Of a DNA stretch of 64,000 nucleotides, positions 33,792-45,499 are shown one piece after another. This DNA is from Quillaja saponaria (Eukaryota; Streptophyta; Magnoliopsida; Fabales; Quillajaceae). The stretch is from the NCBI GenBank assembly GCA_029379385.1, contig CM055611.1, positions 8,928,001 through 8,992,000 on the forward strand, read 5' to 3'. Within the stretch, counting starts at the first letter, position 1. The number at the start of each line of letters is the position of its first letter. The notes beneath the pieces are model-generated. The model was given only the letters and a program-made list of their open reading frames with translations, had not been told where the DNA came from and did not search any database. The position numbers and the translations under genes are program-made.

Positions 33792-36700
33792 AACTTAATG
33801 CCCATAATAGAACGCTCTTCTAACGAATTATATCAACTGCTTACATAACAATAACATGCTTATATTATTAGAGTTAAGTCATTGTACTACAACATTAGAT
33901 GAAATATGTTGGAAGTAAGGGATTAAGAATATAACGACTACCATAGCTAATTAATCTAACCTCCTCATACATCAAAATCACCCCAGCGTTTCACTCAGAT
34001 CTCCATCAAGACTAGAAAAATAAATATATGCAACCACTTTCTTGTATAAGACTCATGCCAAAAATAATATGCACAGCAGCTCAATATGCCATGCTATCGC
34101 CGGAGTCAACCACTTAAATAAGTCTCGAATAACTATCCCAGAAAGGATCCGAGTCGGACCATGCTCCATGACACCCTGATCATCATCCACGATATCAGAA
34201 AGCCAAATAGGCTCCATCTTCGGTTCAACCAAAGGTACCTTAATACCTTGAACCACCTCTACAGGCTTCTCAACTATGGGCTCGACAACACCCAGAACCT
34301 CTTACACCATCTCAAAAATAACAGCACCATCTCCTAGACCTCACTGACCTAGTACCCCATAAGCATTATCCATCGAGTAGTTTCTCATGATGGGATCGGT
34401 ATACACATATTCTCTAGTGACAAATGCGTATTGTTGTAACTGATATGTAGGTCCAATATGCTATATGCAAGACCACCATAACGCAATACCACTCAAATAC
34501 TAAAATCTCTCTATTATATATACAATCAACCTGAGACACTAGTTTAAAAACAGTGAGACAAAAATCTCAGCAAATATAGACATATTTTTAATAACATATA
34601 GATGTCCCAGTTTTAATTTTATAAAAATAGAGAGATGCAAAACCAATTACGAATGTATGGATTATCCATAGGTTGGGCTATCCTGTCTAGAAACATCCCC
34701 AACCCAATTAGGGCTACTAAATACTCATGAGGTCCGATCTCTTAGGTTTGTACGCTTAGATAAGAGGTTTGATCATAGCCGAAGCTTCCCTGCACATGTG
34801 CTTTGACTTCTCATGCATACTTACACACGAGCTCTTAGTGACCTCGTCACCTACATTAGTTCAAACCAACCAGTCTAACATCACATTCCATAATTGAAAA
34901 ACCAATCATACACCAAGCAATTTCATCATAAATACCAGGCATAGAATTTTCCTTGTGATCTCATCAAAATTTCACTCATGGACAATGCATGAATGGCTTT
35001 AATGAGTAAAAATGATAGTTCAATACTCACACGCCGAAAATCACACTTTAGGAATCTGCATATATACTATTATTGTATTACCCGGTTTTTAGTTTTGTCC
35101 AGTCCTTAGTCTAGTCCATATCCAATTGTCTCATTCCAATGTCCAGTCTAGTGTCTAGTTCCAAGTTCATTCGTTCACGATACTCCAATTGTCAGGGTTC
35201 CTCAACCTTTTTTAGGTACAATTTATTTGTTTTAGTACTTGTTGACCTAAATCATTTATAATCTAATTTTTTTCCATTTCTTATATATCCCTTTCGGTCA
35301 ACCACAAAAATGTACATAGAATTTCGACAAACTTCTAATTACCTGTAAACAATTACCACATGTTCCTTTATTATATGAATTGCATTACTAACTATCAATT
35401 TCTTAATCAAACTTCTGGGCCAACAATACTCATTCTGCAAAATTTCAATTTTAATCACACAGTTAAACTTAATAAAATACCAATTTCTACTTTACCATTC
35501 TCGGCCTCCAAAAATTTTGCACAATAAGACCACTCATAATTACCAAGTCTTAAAATAACCGAAGCCCACAATAATACCAATTAATCTTTTCGGCCTCTTT
35601 TAAATTTCTCAAGACAATTCAAGCAAACTCTTACAAAATTAATTCTTTAAATCATATTAATTCACAATTTCACATATATCCATAATCCATTGAAAAATTT
35701 CACCATCTATCTTACATTCACCATTCGGCCAACATAAACATATATATATATATAATATCATTAATTTACCAATTCCCAACAATAACAATTTCGGCCAAAC
35801 TTAACATTCTACTATAAATTCAACTAATTATCACAAATGATTCATCATTTCATCTAAAACCAAAAGTTAGAAAGAAATATTTCTTCAAGAATCAAAAGTA
35901 AGGATCAAGATTAATTTCTCACCTCAAGCTCTAGGCCAACTTGACTTTAACAAGTTCCAATTGTTCAAACGCACATGCAATGTGACTAATAATTCTCCTT
36001 GATCTTCACTTAGTCTAGCTTCAATCTTTCAAAGCAAAATCCCAAAAGCCCTCAAAGATAACACCTTTGCACCTCTCGGTCAACTCTAGATCTTCACCTT
36101 CGGATTCTTTGACTGTGCATGCAAATTAGTATTTGGATTCCTCACCTCAATTTGAGTCTCTCCTCAAAGTTTAAAACTATTCCGACACTTGGTTTGTGTT
36201 TTACATATTTTTTCTCTCTCTTTTCCTCCTTACAAATTTTCTCTCCTCTTAATCCTATTTTTTTCTTCCTTTTTTATATCCACTCTTCCTCTCTTAATCC
36301 CTCTTGTAACCGGTCACCACTCTTTACACCTCATCTTGCCACATCAACAACTTAATTCCATTAAATGACTCCTCAATGTATGTAGATAGCTTGTCCAAGA
36401 AGTTACCATTTTCTTTTTACCCTAGCCGGCCACTTAACTTCTTCTTACACACTCACTATTACTCACAAACACTCTTCTAGTCCCATTTCTTGCCACCCCA
36501 CACTCATTTACACTCTTCCAATATCTTCTTACGCCACCTAAGCCTTGCATGCAAAACTTCCTACAAAGCCGTGGCTTGAAACCATGGTTTTAGGGGACAT
36601 AATCATGCCTTCTCATTAAATGCTTAGCTTTGCAAGATTCTTCACTTTAACTACTAGATTTTTATACTTTTTAATTTAGTCCACTAACTTTCTAGTTTTC

Positions 36701-37160
36701 AATTTAATTCACATGTTTTTTTCTTTTTTTTTTTCTTTCTAGTCTTCATGTTTTAGCTTCTCTACTTAGTCCTTTGATTATAATCTCTCACTTAATTCCA
36801 TATACATCTTTTCCAAAGTAAATACTTTTTCACTAAACTGTTTATTTATAACTATATTATTCCTAATCTTTCTTATATTTCTTTCCTTCACAAATTTAAT
36901 ATGTGAACAAAATTACCATTTTACTCTTTGCCTCACGTACCATTTATTTTATTAATCCTATATGCATATTCCTTTTAAGCTTTAAAACACAAGGTCATAA
37001 TTATCATTTGACTTCTTTTATCATAAAACTTGTATGGAACAATAAAATCAATCATGTACCGTATACGTCGTGGTCAAGTAGTACATGGTTGTTATACTAA
37101 AAATCATCAAAAGGGGAATGAGTTGACCACAACAAATTAAAAATAAAAAATAAATAAAGG
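33232..37160. other. Intron-like interior of the MULE with probable nested LTR-type insertion
   Basis: No protein domain recognised. On the minus strand a tRNA-Met-like primer site tttgataatcagagcattgg lies at about 33598-33617. To its right lie about 3 kb of pyrimidine-rich sequence with recurring cggcc motifs and two tgtaatacccc/tgtattacccgg phrases (33559 and 35077). This would fit a minus-strand LTR of a Gypsy-type element, but I could not define its ends. Long A-runs occur at about 33526-33545 and 33761-33790. The open stretch 34053-34256 looks accidental. Confidence 0.35.
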
Positions 37161-37166
37161 AATTAC

Positions 37167-37332
37167 CTTCACTATTGAAATTAGAAGGATTGGATAGCTT
37201 AAATAAGCTTGAGATATGTTCCAATTTGTTGGTACAAAGTAGATCAATTATCTCATTTAACTTTAAAATTTCTCCTTCATCCTTAATAGTCTGACCCATT
37301 CTAGTACTTCTGTTGGTGGGATACTCTTCCAT
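37167..37332 (-). pseudogene. Probable first exon of the MULE transposase gene
   Basis: A minus-strand ORF starts MEEYPTNRSTRMGQ and continues to LSNPSNFNSEG, where a donor-like GAAG/GTAATT lies at 37161-37167. It sits ~320 bp inside the right TIR, where the transcript of a minus-strand transposase should begin. I recognise no domain. Joining it to the main coding part 4 kb away is inferred from position only. Confidence 0.4.
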
Positions 37333-37665
37333 CTTTGTTTGTTCGGTTAACCCAACATAAGAGAAAGTGTTGGAGGCGTATAATTAAATAAGATGAAGAG
37401 GTTCCCGAGTTTAGGACAGAAATATGGACTCTGCAACAGAGCACCCGTAAGTCATATTGAGAAAGAGCTTTGTTTTACTTTTCCTTATATTACTATTGAT
37501 AAAAGATATACTGGAGTGTTGTGTGAAAGGGTACTTTTGGTATTGAAAAATTAAACAAATGTGGTCCCAAAAGTTAAGGACAAGTATGCAAAATTTCATT
37601 TCAAAAAGTAAAATGGAGTGTAACTCTATATTATTGGAGTGCAAATATCAGCATCCATGTTTAAA

Positions 37666-38496
37666 GTGTTTTTGTTAAGCTTTTTAGCCATATATAGTCG
37701 AATGTCCCTATGCTCAAGCTTAAAATTGCTTCTAGTTGCTTCTAGTACATCTGCTTTTCATTCCAATAATGTTATTTATTGATGTGCTTTTCCTTCTATT
37801 AAGTAGTGTATATATAATTCCGCTGGGTGGTACTCCACGAGTTTCAAATCTGAATAAAAGAGTAGGTTGAAAAAATTGATGATTATTGTAAAATTAGGCA
37901 AATCCTATAAGATAAATCCTATCAAATGTTTATTATATATGTATTAAGAATACTGGTGATTTATACTAATTTCTAACTTTATCCTAAAACTTAATGAAGT
38001 ATATATAAGGTTAAACCTTGTGGAACAAATGATTCGAAAAATATTTTATAAAACATAATTAAAAAGGAAACAAAGTGGCTCATCAATTCAATTTGTTGCT
38101 ATAGTATAGCCCTCACAGTTAGAAGATAATGGCTGTTACATAATTTGTTCCACAGCATTTACTCCCTTTACTCTGTCATGTACAAGGCAGAAATTTGTTG
38201 TGCCATATGCAAGAGACAACATATTCTGGCAGAAAACTTTAACATAATAATTTTATTGATGACAAATTATGACTATGTACAACATAGAACTCTACAACAA
38301 AAATTGCCATTCCGTCAATGCTTTTGTGTAGCATACATGTACATGCCAAGTCTTCATCATATACCCATTCAACAGTATAAGTTAGCTGAAGTGAAAAAAA
38401 GATCTTAGGTGAGACGAAAACTTAAAAACTATAGTTTCATGTCTCACAACCAAGCCTCCAAGACTTTTGCTTTTATTTGATTGCCCTTTAAGGCTT
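37666..38496. other. Spacer and probable 3' UTR of the small gene
   Basis: No second gene recognised between the MULE end and the stop codon at 38497. The part nearest the stop (about 38150-38496) is less AT-skewed and is probably the 3' UTR of the minus-strand gene. Confidence 0.4.
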
Positions 38497-38766
38497 TTAG
38501 TGGTTCAAAATTGAAAGGGATCTACGAAGAAAATACTTAGAATTAGCAGTTGCAATTGCAGCAGATGAAGCTGAAGCTGAAGCTGTTGCCAATGACGATG
38601 GCGGTGATAAGCTTTTCGGAGATGAATTAAGAGAATCATTAGGGCTAACTTCTCTTTCTTCTTCCTTAATTGTATCTAACATCTTTGATGTTCTATGCCT
38701 CATAACACTGATATATTGTGGTGGTGCAGCCTCCATAACAAACCTTGCAATGCGTGAAGTAGCCAT
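38497..38766 (-). CDS. Small intact plant protein of unknown function (89 aa)
   Basis: A single-exon minus-strand ORF of 89 residues. It opens with MATSRIARFVMEAAPPQ, continues with SVMRHRTSKMLDTIKEEERE, then a serine/proline stretch, an alanine/serine-rich low-complexity stretch (about residues 58-75) and a basic C-terminus RRSLSILNH. The N-terminal half looks like a conserved motif of a small plant-specific family that I cannot name. I see no signal peptide or membrane segment. The ATG is the first in frame and is supported by a TATA box ~140 bp upstream. Its composition is much less AT-biased than the surroundings and there are no lesions, so it is the best candidate for a living gene here. 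Function not known. Confidence 0.75.
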   Translation of the reverse strand: MATSRIARFVMEAAPPQYISVMRHRTSKMLDTIKEEEREVSPNDSLNSSPKSLSPPSSLATASASASSAAIATANSKYFLRRSLSILNH

Positions 38767-38897
38767 TGTTTCGGGTTGAAGAGTTTTAGGAAGAAAAGGA
38801 AAAGGCTGAAAGACAACTTCAAGAGTGAGGAGGAGGCTTTGTTCTATTGAAGAAAGCTTGCTTGTGGATGATGAGCAATAAAAAGGTCATGGATGAA

Positions 38898-38905
38898 ATT
38901 TATAG
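38898..38905 (-). promoter_or_regulatory. TATA box of the small gene
   Basis: CTATAAAT on the minus strand, 132 bp upstream of the ATG at 38766. That implies a transcription start near 38870 and a 5' leader of about 100 bases. An ACACGTA (ACGT core) lies a little further upstream at about 38921-38927. Confidence 0.6.
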
Positions 38906-38929
38906 GGAGTTGGCTAGGCTTTACGTGTC

Positions 38930-41332
38930 TTAGTCTCAAATGTTAAATCAATTTTGTTTGTTAGTGCCGCCTGTGGCTTTGGGTATTAAATGGTAGGGCT
39001 TGACGTTTGCAAGACATTTCTAGAGATACGGTTTGGCTGCCTACCAACTTCATTGTTTGGGTATGTGTCACTGCCTGAATGGAAAAATGAGAAATCCATA
39101 AAGATATGGTTTTGATGGGTTCAATAGGTTCCAAAATTGCACTTTTCACAGCTTAACTGAAGTAGAGGGTTGCTCTGCTAGTTTGCCACGTTTCTTTTCA
39201 TGTGGAATTGACTTGAGGTTTGATTATGATGGTGGCAAGGATTCCCTTGCCAAAATTTCCGTTTTCAGGAACTTGGTGATCCACTTGTATGGCTGAAATT
39301 GAATTACCACTCACTAACGGATGGAAGAAGGCAAAATCCTGCCCTCACAAAGGTTGTGTAATGTGTATAGATAAGGGAAAGAATGAGGGTCGGTTTGGTT
39401 TCACAAACTCAGATAGAAAAGGCTTTAAGGCCTGCCGCATATAGTTAATCTATTTATCAACATTTGGATATTGGGAGTAAAACTTGAGAAGGTAAAATCA
39501 CAATGAAAGGCAATTCTTTAGGGATAAATATCTCTAATTTTACTTTTTCTTTGTCAATTGAGAACAAATGTGACAGAAAAAATATATATATTATTAATGT
39601 TTTTTTCTTTTCAAAATGCTAACGTTGTCAGGTTGAGAGAAAATATGTAAATATTTTACAAATTACATGATAAAATTAATCAAAATTAGCCCTTTTTTGG
39701 GTTAGAGTCCCATCAACAGATATGGTGATTTTTCTCATTGACTTATTCGTTCCACTTTATGTTGGCATATTTGGAGTTTTAATATATATATATATATTTA
39801 TTTTTTTATTTTTTATTTTTTATTTACTGATCAGGTAATGTTCGTGTCAGTTTATGCACATCTTAACTAATTCATATCTCTAGTCTGGTCAAAGACAAGC
39901 TTATCCACTCTGAAACTAGAAAATATAACATTTTACTCTCCACCTCCTCTTGAAAGAGATTTTTAATTTCATGAAGTTAATGAGTAGAGCACACTTTCAT
40001 GACCACTAAGTCCATTCCCTTGAGATTTTGTAATTTTAATATTGACCCTATTATTGATGTATGTATATATTGGACACGGTAATATGCATAATTTCAGCCT
40101 TAAACTTTAATAAATGGCATGTGATTTTAGTGTTCCAAATATATAGATAGTGGGTGTGCATTTAATAAGATATATTTTGTAACTTGATCTTAATTCAAGT
40201 GATGGCCGTAGATGAGATTATATGTTCAATCCAATTCAATCTATCAAAGGAAATTTGTATATTTTATAAGAGCCATATAACGAATTCCCAAACAACAAAA
40301 TGCATTCAGCCTGGATCTTTTGCCTAAACCTAAAGTGTGAAATATGATTAATCAAAATTTGACCATTCATCTAAGTATCCTCTCTCCTCTTTAGACGTTG
40401 TTTTATTTTTATTTCTTTAGAAGACTTGTTAGGTTTATGAATAATACAGTAAGCAATTAGAGGTAAAGTCTCCTTCATTCATCTAGTATCATTTCTCCCT
40501 ATCTTATATGTATTGTTAATCGAATCTTAAATTTTTTTTGGATGAAATAATACGTTTTATCCCATATCCTGAATAAGTTTAAATACAAACTACAATGTAT
40601 CTGTGTAAATGCATGGATTTTATTAAAAAATTAAATATTTTAAGTTTTAAAATTCATTAAAAATTAAATACAATATAGTAATAGAGTTATATTCGTCAAA
40701 AATAAATCTAGAAACATATATACATTCAAATACGATATACCTTATAGTTTAACGTGACTTATTATTTTTTCACATTGTGTTATGAAATATGAAATCTTAA
40801 ATGAGAGCATCGATTTCTTGTTATCATAATAAGACTAAAAAAATAACATCTTCCACCTCAAAGACTAAGAAAACACAATAGAATTTGAAAAGAGACTAAC
40901 ACTTTATATAGTAGAGTTTAGAAGATGAAATATTGAGAGAATATGAAAAGAAGAAGAATTTTTTATATTAAAAGAATGTAAAATTAATGGTTAGAAAATA
41001 TGTTTAAAATGGAAGAGATGAATTTTTTTTTTTTTTTCAATTGTAATTAGAATTTGAAAATAAATAAGCACCATGGTCGTTATAAATAAGTAAATAACCA
41101 CTTAAAATATGACATGTAAAAGAATATGAAAAGATAAACAAAAAATGAATTTTTTTGTAAATGAAATGATTGAGAAATTAATAATGAAAATATTTTCTTA
41201 ACTATTTTTTTTTATGAAAAACGGATAAGCGTCATATTCATCATATTCATCATAATCTATAAATTTATTATTTGTAATTAATTAACATTTTAATTTATTA
41301 TAAATTCATATTATGCCAAATGGCACCACACA
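38930..41332. other. Upstream region of the small gene and AT-rich spacer
   Basis: The first few hundred bases are probably promoter. Beyond about 39480 the sequence is AT-rich with short TA tracts (for example 39784-39797) and no recognised gene or element. Confidence 0.4.
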
Positions 41333-41396
41333 CACTAGTAAAAACTATAATACAGTCAACAACATGGAACAGTTTGTTGTCGGCCTTGTTCACTAT

Positions 41397-41420
41397 CGAC
41401 AATACCTTTGGGTATTGTCG
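41397..41420. repeat. Perfect hairpin near left end of the CACTA-like element
   Basis: cgacaatacc, loop tttg, ggtattgtcg: a 10-bp stem with a 4-base loop. A second one (tgccaacat, loop tttg, atgttggca) lies at 41639-41660 with the same loop bases. Confidence 0.9.
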
Positions 41421-41989
41421 ACAAAAGGCTCTCGAAAATGTTGTCGTCGGTGGAGCTAAGTATTACCGATATGCAGTCAATAGTAATTATTAATGATAGC
41501 GGGTTGTCGGTACAATTTGCCCCATTTAGGAAAATTTTAGATAATTGCTAGCAATATGCTGTCATAACTACCCTGTCGGTACTAAGTTCTACCAACAACA
41601 TACCTATTGACAATGAGCTATCGATAGTAACCTACTGTTGCCAACATTTTGATGTTGGCAGTAGACTACTAGCAGTAAGTTTCTTTAATTTATGGATAGA
41701 TTTACACTTGTGGTTTTTTTTTTTTTTGGGTATTTCCTATTTTTATACAATAAACCCATGAGAAATATTATAAATAAGCTTTGGATTTTTATATACCAAC
41801 AATCACATTAATTATTCAAAATAATTATTATTCAACAATAAGAAATACAGTCAAAATATACCAAATCTCTAACTAGACATATGTAGCACAGCCTCGAGCA
41901 TTATGTTAGCGACGACATTTGAAGCAGTCCAAGAATACAATACCAATTATCATTAGCAAAGAAGTAGTTTTAATAACATAATTAATTGA

Positions 41990-42780
41990 AATTATAATAA
42001 AAACAGGGAAATATGTGTAAATATATGTAAATGACCATTTCATCCCCTATAATCCAAAATACACCCAACATGTTAACTTGTGTAGTTTTTTTATCAGATA
42101 TCCAAATTATGTTATGTTTATTTCTAACACTCTTATTTGACACTACAAACACTGTGGTATGGTTTGTTTGCCCTAAAGATGTGTAAAAGATCATTTTACC
42201 CCTCACAACCCAAAGAAGGCTAAGTTTACATCATAACACGTTAACTTATGTAGTTTTTTCATGAGATGTCCAAATGACATTCTGCTTCTTTCTATAAGTT
42301 TTATTTGACACTGCGGATGTTGTGGTGTAGTCAACTATTCTTAAAGATGTGTAAAAGACTATTTTCCCCATGACTTAAAAAAGACTAAGTTTACACGCAC
42401 AACACGTTAACTTGCGTATTTTTTTTTCATCAGATGTCCAAATGACGTAATGTTTCTTTTAACAAGTCTTATTTAACACTATAGACACTGCAATATGGTT
42501 GGCTTGTCCTAAAAATGTTTAAATTACCATTTTACGTGACCTAAATACACATAACACGTTGGCTTTCATAGTTTTTTCATCCAATATCCCAATGATGTTC
42601 TGTTTCTTTTCACATATCTTATTGACACTACTGACACTGTGGTATAGTCGACTTGTCCTAAAGAAATGTAAAAGACTATTTTTTTCCCCCACAATCCAAA
42701 AAAGACTAAGTTTACACTCACAATACATTAAGTTGCGTAGTTTTTTCATCGAATATCCAAATTGTAACATCTTGAAACTT
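41990..42780 (+). repeat. Degenerate ~168-bp tandem repeat array B
   Basis: The marker acacgttaacttgygtag recurs at about 42068, 42236, 42402, 42554 and 42723 (spacings about 168, 166, 152 and 169). Each unit also has a catcagatgtccaaatgac block, a cttatttgacactac block, a cactgtggtatggt block and a gtgtaaaagaccatttt block. About five diverged units are present. Its unit matches the reverse complement of array A at 18541-19620. The overlapping ORFs on both strands (42519-42834) are by-products of the repeat. Confidence 0.85.
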
Positions 42781-42799
42781 GACCTTGTTGTTGGTGCAA

Positions 42800-45303
42800 A
42801 AAGCAATCAAGATGGAGGTGAAATGGTTTTTTAAAAACTTTTGCACAAATTAAACAAGTATAACAAATATAAATTGTAATTCAAAACTTGTTTAAGTAAG
42901 CGGAAGCAACAAGTAAAACTTAGATAGATAAAGCAAAGCTAAAGTAAAGTTTATAAAGATAAAGCATAAGCCATATGCAAAACTGTAAAACACTTAGTTA
43001 AATAAATCAAAAGCTTGGACACAAGTAATTAAAAAGTTGAGACAAATCAATCTTTGGGCTAAGCTACTCTGTATTAATCAAAGTTTTTGATAAGCTCAAG
43101 TTAGGAAGCTATCAGCTTTAACTCAATTTGATATTTGATAAAAACAATATACATTACTTGCACAAGTAATGAACTTAAAGTAAAGAGATAAGGAGAGAGG
43201 TATCAAACACAATAAATTTATATTAGTTCAGCTTAAGCCTACATCCAGTCTTCCATGTTCTCTCCTCAGTAATTTTCCACTAATACTTTTGTAACCTTAC
43301 AACTAATGGGATTGGGAGGAACTCTCCCAATACTAGTTTAGGTTCTTCACTAGACCAAGGATAACTTTCCTAGTTTGGATCTTCACTCAACCTAGGAGAC
43401 AACTTTCTCTTTCTATATACGTTTTCACTCAACTTAAGAGATGCCTACCTATTACAATTTAGGTTTTCACTCAACCTATGAGATAACTTCTCTTTTCCTT
43501 TTACTCAGGTTTGGATAAGAGTATAAAATCTTTTCATAATAAATGGATTAAATACAATCCTCTCACTTAATAAATCTAGTCTTTCACTAAGATTTCGAAT
43601 AGCTGTCTTGAATTCAAGTTGCTATCCCCAAAGCTATGGAACTTGGGTGTGGGTATTTTGTCAAAATGGAATGGTCTTACCTTACTTTTTCTTTTAATTT
43701 AAATGGTAAAAAAATAAAAAAATGAAATATAGTATGGCCTAATCCATATATTTTTTTGTTTTACGCTTCGTAATTCTTCCTCTGCCAACTGGATCTCAAA
43801 GTTTTTGGAATGATCCAAAAGTAAGGAATTGAAAAAAGTATAGCAAAGAAATGAGCAACAAAATTTAAAATTTTTGATTTCTTTAACTCGAAATCACTTT
43901 ATGACTATGTGAAAGATCTTAATTCTCTCTGAGGCTTTCAATTCTTTTACCGTATTCTTGATTCGCCTATCACTCATTTGTTAATTCATCAAGAGCACAT
44001 CAATGACACAAGTGTCCCGTCTCTTAGTGTATCCACACAAACTAATATAACTAAGGATCTTTATGCTTGAAGGTGAGAGTGATTACCAAAGAGATTCCTT
44101 GTGTGCTAGCATAAGTTACCAAATCCCTCTTGTAATTTAGGAACTATACTTAGGCCTAAAATATTTATGAAGGTTTTAGGCTCTTAATACAATACATACA
44201 ATCATTTTCACTTATTGTTCCCTAGCTTGTTAAGTTTTATTTGTAAAGACTAGTCATCTTCTTATGTACTGGACAACCCTAACACATTATTGATTCTGCT
44301 AGCATTAGGATTTAATCACAATTAAACTTAATGCCTAGCAAACTATAATAATGATATGACTGCCCCAAAAGTCTCCTTAGTTGAATATCAATCCATTGCG
44401 TGAGCCATTAGGTTCAAATTATCGATGGTACTAGGCATGTAACTTTTACATAATTATTATTTGACCTTGTCTAACTAAATTAAAACTCATTCTAATTATT
44501 TGAATTAAAACTTTTTTTTAATTCATCATTTAATTAGGATTAATTAATTAATTATCAGGGTTTCCTACAAGTCAATATTGATTCTTAGCAGCATATGATG
44601 ACTACTCATAACAGTATGAATATGGCTATAAGCCTTTTGAACATTTTTGTTAACAGTTACTATGCAATTCAATCCTTTTATCATGCAATGTCCCGATCAA
44701 ATCTATTTAGGTATGAAAAAAATGTCAAATCATAAATTTAATCATGTGTCTAGATCTTAAGATTATAACTTCATTGGAAAAATTAGAAACTCATTTCTAA
44801 TATCCACCTTACTATGACCATAGACTTTAAGTTGAATCTTTTATGTATCATATAGGACATTTTCTTTTTCCTACTAAGAGTGATAGATCCTTTATTGTGC
44901 ATTCACATACCTCCATATGCAAGTGATTACACCCAATTATGACTTCTTAGGTAACTCATTAATAGAATAAGAAATAGCATCAAAGTATAATGATGTACAT
45001 ACAGATAACTATGATATCTCAAGTCAAAGGACTATTTGGACGACTGTAACATGAAAACTATCTATAGATATGTAGAGAAACTCAATTTAAGTGTTCTTAG
45101 TTGAGTCAGTTCGATGAACTAATTCTATAATCAACACCAACATATTTTTCTTAGTGTCTTATACACAAAGGATTAGGAGATTAGACACCCTTAACTCTTT
45201 GAGCTAGTTATAACCCAATATTGTAAAGTCAATTTTAGATATAGTGTGTAAATTTTAGTTACAAAATAACAAACACATAAATAAATTAAATAAATAACAA
45301 TAT
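42800..45303. other. Unassigned; LTR-retrotransposon-like non-coding sequence
   Basis: No protein recognised. At 43330-43520 a phrase of about 45 bp (ttaggttttcactcaacct, then gagataactt) recurs four or more times in varied form. The part at 44560-45180 reads like non-coding sequence of an LTR element, but I could not define LTR ends. Confidence 0.35.
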
Positions 45304-45490
45304 TGTAAAACCTAAATGAGAGATACCCAAAGTGTTTTGATGAATTGGATGAGTATATCTCATACCAAGATAATATATTTATACTACAAGTTTGTGTGGA
45401 GTACAAGTAAGTCAACTATACATAAATAAGGAAACTATAGATAAATAAATTTGACCCACTAATTAAACTGACTATATTTACACTCTAACA
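45304..45490 (-). repeat. 3' LTR of the nested Copia (left in the window)
   Basis: 187 bp, tgtaaaacctaaatgag to ctctaaca on the plus strand. The next bases, ctcccccttaagcgggag, give a minus-strand polypurine tract AAGGGGGAG. Confidence 0.92.
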
Positions 45491-45499
45491 CTCCCCCTT

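Larger units (their letters stand above)
30491..37656 (-). mobile_element. 7.2-kb Mutator-like element (MULE) with TIRs and target duplication
   Basis: The left end begins gggagctgatatttgtac and the right end, read on the minus strand, begins ggatgctgatatttgcac. The inverted repeats then continue for about 120 bp with blocks tatagagttacactc and cttaacttttggga. The flanks are atgttaaa (30483-30490) and atgtttaaa (37657-37665), a 9-bp target duplication with one base slipped. Inside on the minus strand lies a MuDR/FAR1-type transposase. The element also holds an Au SINE and a probable LTR-type insertion. It starts only 23 bp after the previous element ends. Confidence 0.85.

Noticed and set aside
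34053..34256. 67-codon minus ORF as a gene
   Set aside because: No domain, no splice sites, and it sits in probable LTR-type sequence.
38145..38408. Plus-strand ORF opposite the small gene's 3' region
   Set aside because: No domain, atypical composition, and it overlaps what is probably the 3' UTR of the minus-strand gene.
42519..42834. Two overlapping ORFs of more than 90 codons on opposite strands
   Set aside because: Both fall entirely in tandem array B and arise from its repeat structure.
43330..43520. Coding repeat protein
   Set aside because: The recurring ttaggttttcactcaacct phrase gives no sustained open frame. It looks like non-coding retrotransposon sequence.
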